The notes beneath the pieces were generated by a model. That model searched no databases, had not been told where the DNA came from, and was given only the letters and a program-made list of their open reading frames with translations. Source: CAZEFK01 sp964511405 (GTDB lineage: Bacteria > Pseudomonadota > Alphaproteobacteria > Elsterales > Elsteraceae). From it: DNA of 25,185 bases. A program made the position numbers and the translations under genes. Each line of letters starts with the position of its first letter. The stretch's first letter is position 1. The stretch lies in NCBI GenBank assembly GCA_964511405.1, contig CAZEFK010000108.1:1-25185 (forward strand), in the 5' to 3' direction. Positions 23,386 through 25,185 of this stretch are shown in pieces.

Positions 23386-23661
23386 ATGCCGATCACGCCG
23401 TTCCAAGCCTTCCGCCTCTCCAAGGCCGAATACGAGGTCTTGCGGGTGGTGGAGCAGAAGATCGATGGCTTCCTCGAGGAAAACTACTTCCCCGGCCTGA
23501 CCGTCACGGTCAGCCTGCCGTCGAAGACGGTCACCGACCGCATCATGCACTCGATCATGCAGCGCTATCAGGAAGCCGGGTGGACGATCGAGAAGAAGTC
23601 GCCGGCCCAGGCCGAGGCGATCACGCTCGATTTCATCCCCAACCGCCCCGACCTGCCCTGA
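23386..23661 (+). CDS. Hypothetical 91-residue cytoplasmic protein
   Basis: The protein starts MPITPFQAFRLSKAEYEVLR and is predicted to be mostly helical at first (10-30). A beta-rich LTVTVSLPSKTVTDRI (about 38-53), a second helix MHSIMQRYQEAGW, and a final strand ending in LDFIPNRPDLP follow. It is soluble, with no signal or membrane segment and no Cys. Codon use is typical of the genome, which supports a real gene. ATG 23386 is the first residue of the compact domain; the frame is open 21 codons further upstream over a non-coding-looking stretch. No family recognised and no operon partner. Confidence 0.6.
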   Translation: MPITPFQAFRLSKAEYEVLRVVEQKIDGFLEENYFPGLTVTVSLPSKTVTDRIMHSIMQRYQEAGWTIEKKSPAQAEAITLDFIPNRPDLP

Positions 23662-23799
23662 GGCCGGCGGCATAGGCGCAATCGACATCATCCGACGATA
23701 GGCTTAGACGGGTAGACCATCGCGCGGATCTCGTCCAGGATCCCCCGTCGAGTGGGGTAGGGTCAGGCGCGTACATCGACCCTGGGAGGGCTGGCTGCC

Positions 23800-24177
23800 A
23801 TGTCGACTGCTGCGAAGAATGCGGATTGGGTGACCAAGCGCGTCCCGTTCGGCGCCGGCCAGGACTTGTTCCGCGAAGGCCAGCCGCCTCGCGACGCCTA
23901 TCTGGTCGAGCGCGGCCGGGTCGAGATCTCCAAGGAGATCGACGGCGAAAAGGTGATCCTGGGCTACAAGGAGCCGGGCGACATCGTGGGCGAGATGGCG
24001 CTGCTGGACAACAAGCCGCGCAGCGCCACCGCCACGGCGGTCGAGCCCACGGTGTGCGTGCTGATCACGGCGGCGCTGTTCCAGGAGCATCTCAGCCGGG
24101 CGACGCCCATGCTGAAGAAGATCCTGAACACCTTCACCAAGAACCTGCGCGACCTGTCCGAGCGCCAGCACAAATAG
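23800..24177 (+). CDS. Stand-alone cyclic-nucleotide-binding domain protein
   Basis: The 125-residue protein is a single cNMP-binding beta-barrel. PFGAGQDLFREGQPPRDAYLVERGRVEIS (about 16-44) is the Crp/Fnr-type start, and YKEPGDIVGEMALLDNKPRSATATAVEP (about 56-83) is the phosphate-binding cassette, with Gly-Glu-Met-Ala-Leu and the Arg of PRSATA in the positions that contact cyclic nucleotide. A C-terminal helix follows (about 98-122). There is no helix-turn-helix, so it is not an ordinary Crp-type DNA-binding regulator. It may be a cAMP- or cGMP-responsive partner of another protein. GGGAGGG precedes ATG 23800. It ends four bases before the convergent DUF2842 gene. Confidence 0.92.
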   Translation: MSTAAKNADWVTKRVPFGAGQDLFREGQPPRDAYLVERGRVEISKEIDGEKVILGYKEPGDIVGEMALLDNKPRSATATAVEPTVCVLITAALFQEHLSRATPMLKKILNTFTKNLRDLSERQHK

Positions 24178-24181
24178 GCCG

Positions 24182-24388
24182 TCAGGGCCGACCGCTCGCG
24201 TGGGCCCAGCGGACGAGCGCCGCCGCCGGCCAGATCCACAGCACGCCCGCGACCGGGTAGAACAGCAGTTCGGCGGCCCAGTGCGCGGGCACCAGCACCG
24301 CGCCCACCCACATGCCCAGCAGGCAATAGACCGCCAGCCCCAGGACCAGGACAGCCCCGCCGGCGGCCACACGCAGCGGGCGCGGCAT
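24182..24388 (-). CDS. DUF2842-family small membrane protein
   Basis: The 68-residue protein has two hydrophobic helices (about 8-33 and 38-60) with LVLGLAVYCLLGMWVGAVLVP and ELLFYPVAGVLWIWPAAALVRW. This matches the pattern of DUF2842 proteins, which are largely confined to Alphaproteobacteria. Function unknown. ATG 24388 is the only start that gives the family length. It follows the lipoprotein gene by five bases on the same strand, so they are likely co-transcribed. It converges on the cyclic-nucleotide-binding protein gene. Confidence 0.8.
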   Translation of the reverse strand: MPRPLRVAAGGAVLVLGLAVYCLLGMWVGAVLVPAHWAAELLFYPVAGVLWIWPAAALVRWAHASGRP

Positions 24389-24393
24389 CGGGG

Positions 24394-24726
24394 TCAGCCG
24401 TTGGCGGCGCGGGCGAAGCCGCGCAGCTTCATGCAGCTCTCGACCGCGCCATCGTAGATCTTGTCCTGGGTGTAGGCCTCGCGGTCGCGGTCGATCAGAT
24501 GGTCCAGCCCCTGGCCGAACTGACCGGGACTGCCGGCCTGACGGTCGACCATGATGTTGGCGTCGACCTTGGTCTGCGCCCGCGTCATCGCCGACGCCTC
24601 GCTGCGGCAGGCCGACAGCACCTGTGCCGTGGCCTGCGGGCTCGAGCCCGGCTTCACCCAATTGTCCGTCGCTGTGCAGGCGGCAAGCGCCACGCCCAGT
24701 CCCAGCCCCATCGCGGCGTAACGCAC
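24394..24726 (-). CDS. Small lipoprotein
   Basis: The 110-residue protein from GTG 24726 begins MRYAAMGLGLGVALAACTATD, a textbook lipoprotein signal with lipobox LAAC (Cys 17). GGAAG lies seven bases upstream. In-frame ATGs at 24771 and 24762 would add a charged leader before the signal and are less likely. The mature part is polar and helical, with two Cys (SACRSEA and ESCMKLRGF), and could form a disulfide in the periplasm. The family is unknown. Its 3' end is five bases from the DUF2842 gene. Confidence 0.8.
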   Translation of the reverse strand: MRYAAMGLGLGVALAACTATDNWVKPGSSPQATAQVLSACRSEASAMTRAQTKVDANIMVDRQAGSPGQFGQGLDHLIDRDREAYTQDKIYDGAVESCMKLRGFARAANG

Positions 24727-24777
24727 GACCGGTCTTCCTTCTGCTGTCGGTCCGGGCCTCATAGCACACACTTCGTC

Positions 24778-25185
<408 letters not shown>

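Overview
The window looks like the chromosome of a high-GC alphaproteobacterium, probably a Rhodospirillales relative. The evidence is the strong GC bias at third codon positions, a DUF2842-type membrane protein (a mainly alphaproteobacterial family) and dense accessory metabolism. I cannot name a species from the sequence alone.

Left end (1-2625). A truncated membrane protein gene diverges from a complete tRNA-Lys(UUU) gene with encoded CCA. Converging on the tRNA is a minus-strand block: a FAD-dependent amine/amino-acid oxidoreductase, then a very short gene for a colicin E3-type 16S rRNA nuclease domain with all four catalytic residues, then a small acidic protein one base further on that is probably its immunity protein. 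The toxin domain has no delivery or receptor region, so it reads as an orphan polymorphic-toxin module. It is the most unusual item here.

Nitrogen/polyamine block (2626-17300). An Lrp/AsnC regulator is followed by a minus-strand set: a class III aminotransferase of the putrescine/beta-alanine:pyruvate type, a Tat-exported peptide/opine-type binding protein, two Dpp-type permeases and a fused double ATPase. Divergent from it is a plus-strand set: a HAD hydrolase, PuuB-like oxidase 1, tandem-domain acetyltransferase 1, acetyltransferase 2, PuuB-like oxidase 2 and an aldehyde dehydrogenase. A convergent cupin gene closes the block. Together they suggest uptake of an amine or polyamine conjugate, oxidative or transaminative removal of the amino group to an aldehyde, and oxidation of the aldehyde to an acid. 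The oxidase-acetyltransferase pair occurs twice in mirrored order. A 111-bp near-palindrome lies between the binding protein and permease genes.

Secreted and unknown proteins (17301-21656). A tiny exported protein is followed by two tandem trypsin/V8-like serine proteases that lack signal peptides and end in three NPDV...EGR repeats. Then come a Thr/Pro-rich exported protein and a protein with a possible Cys-His-Asp papain-like centre.

Right end (21634-25185). A DHA2-type drug exporter, small membrane and hypothetical proteins, a stand-alone cyclic-nucleotide-binding domain protein, the DUF2842 protein, a small lipoprotein, and the 3' part of recG. The recG reading frame carries an in-frame TAG in a conserved motif twelve bases from the window edge, which is either a real lesion or an end-of-sequence error.
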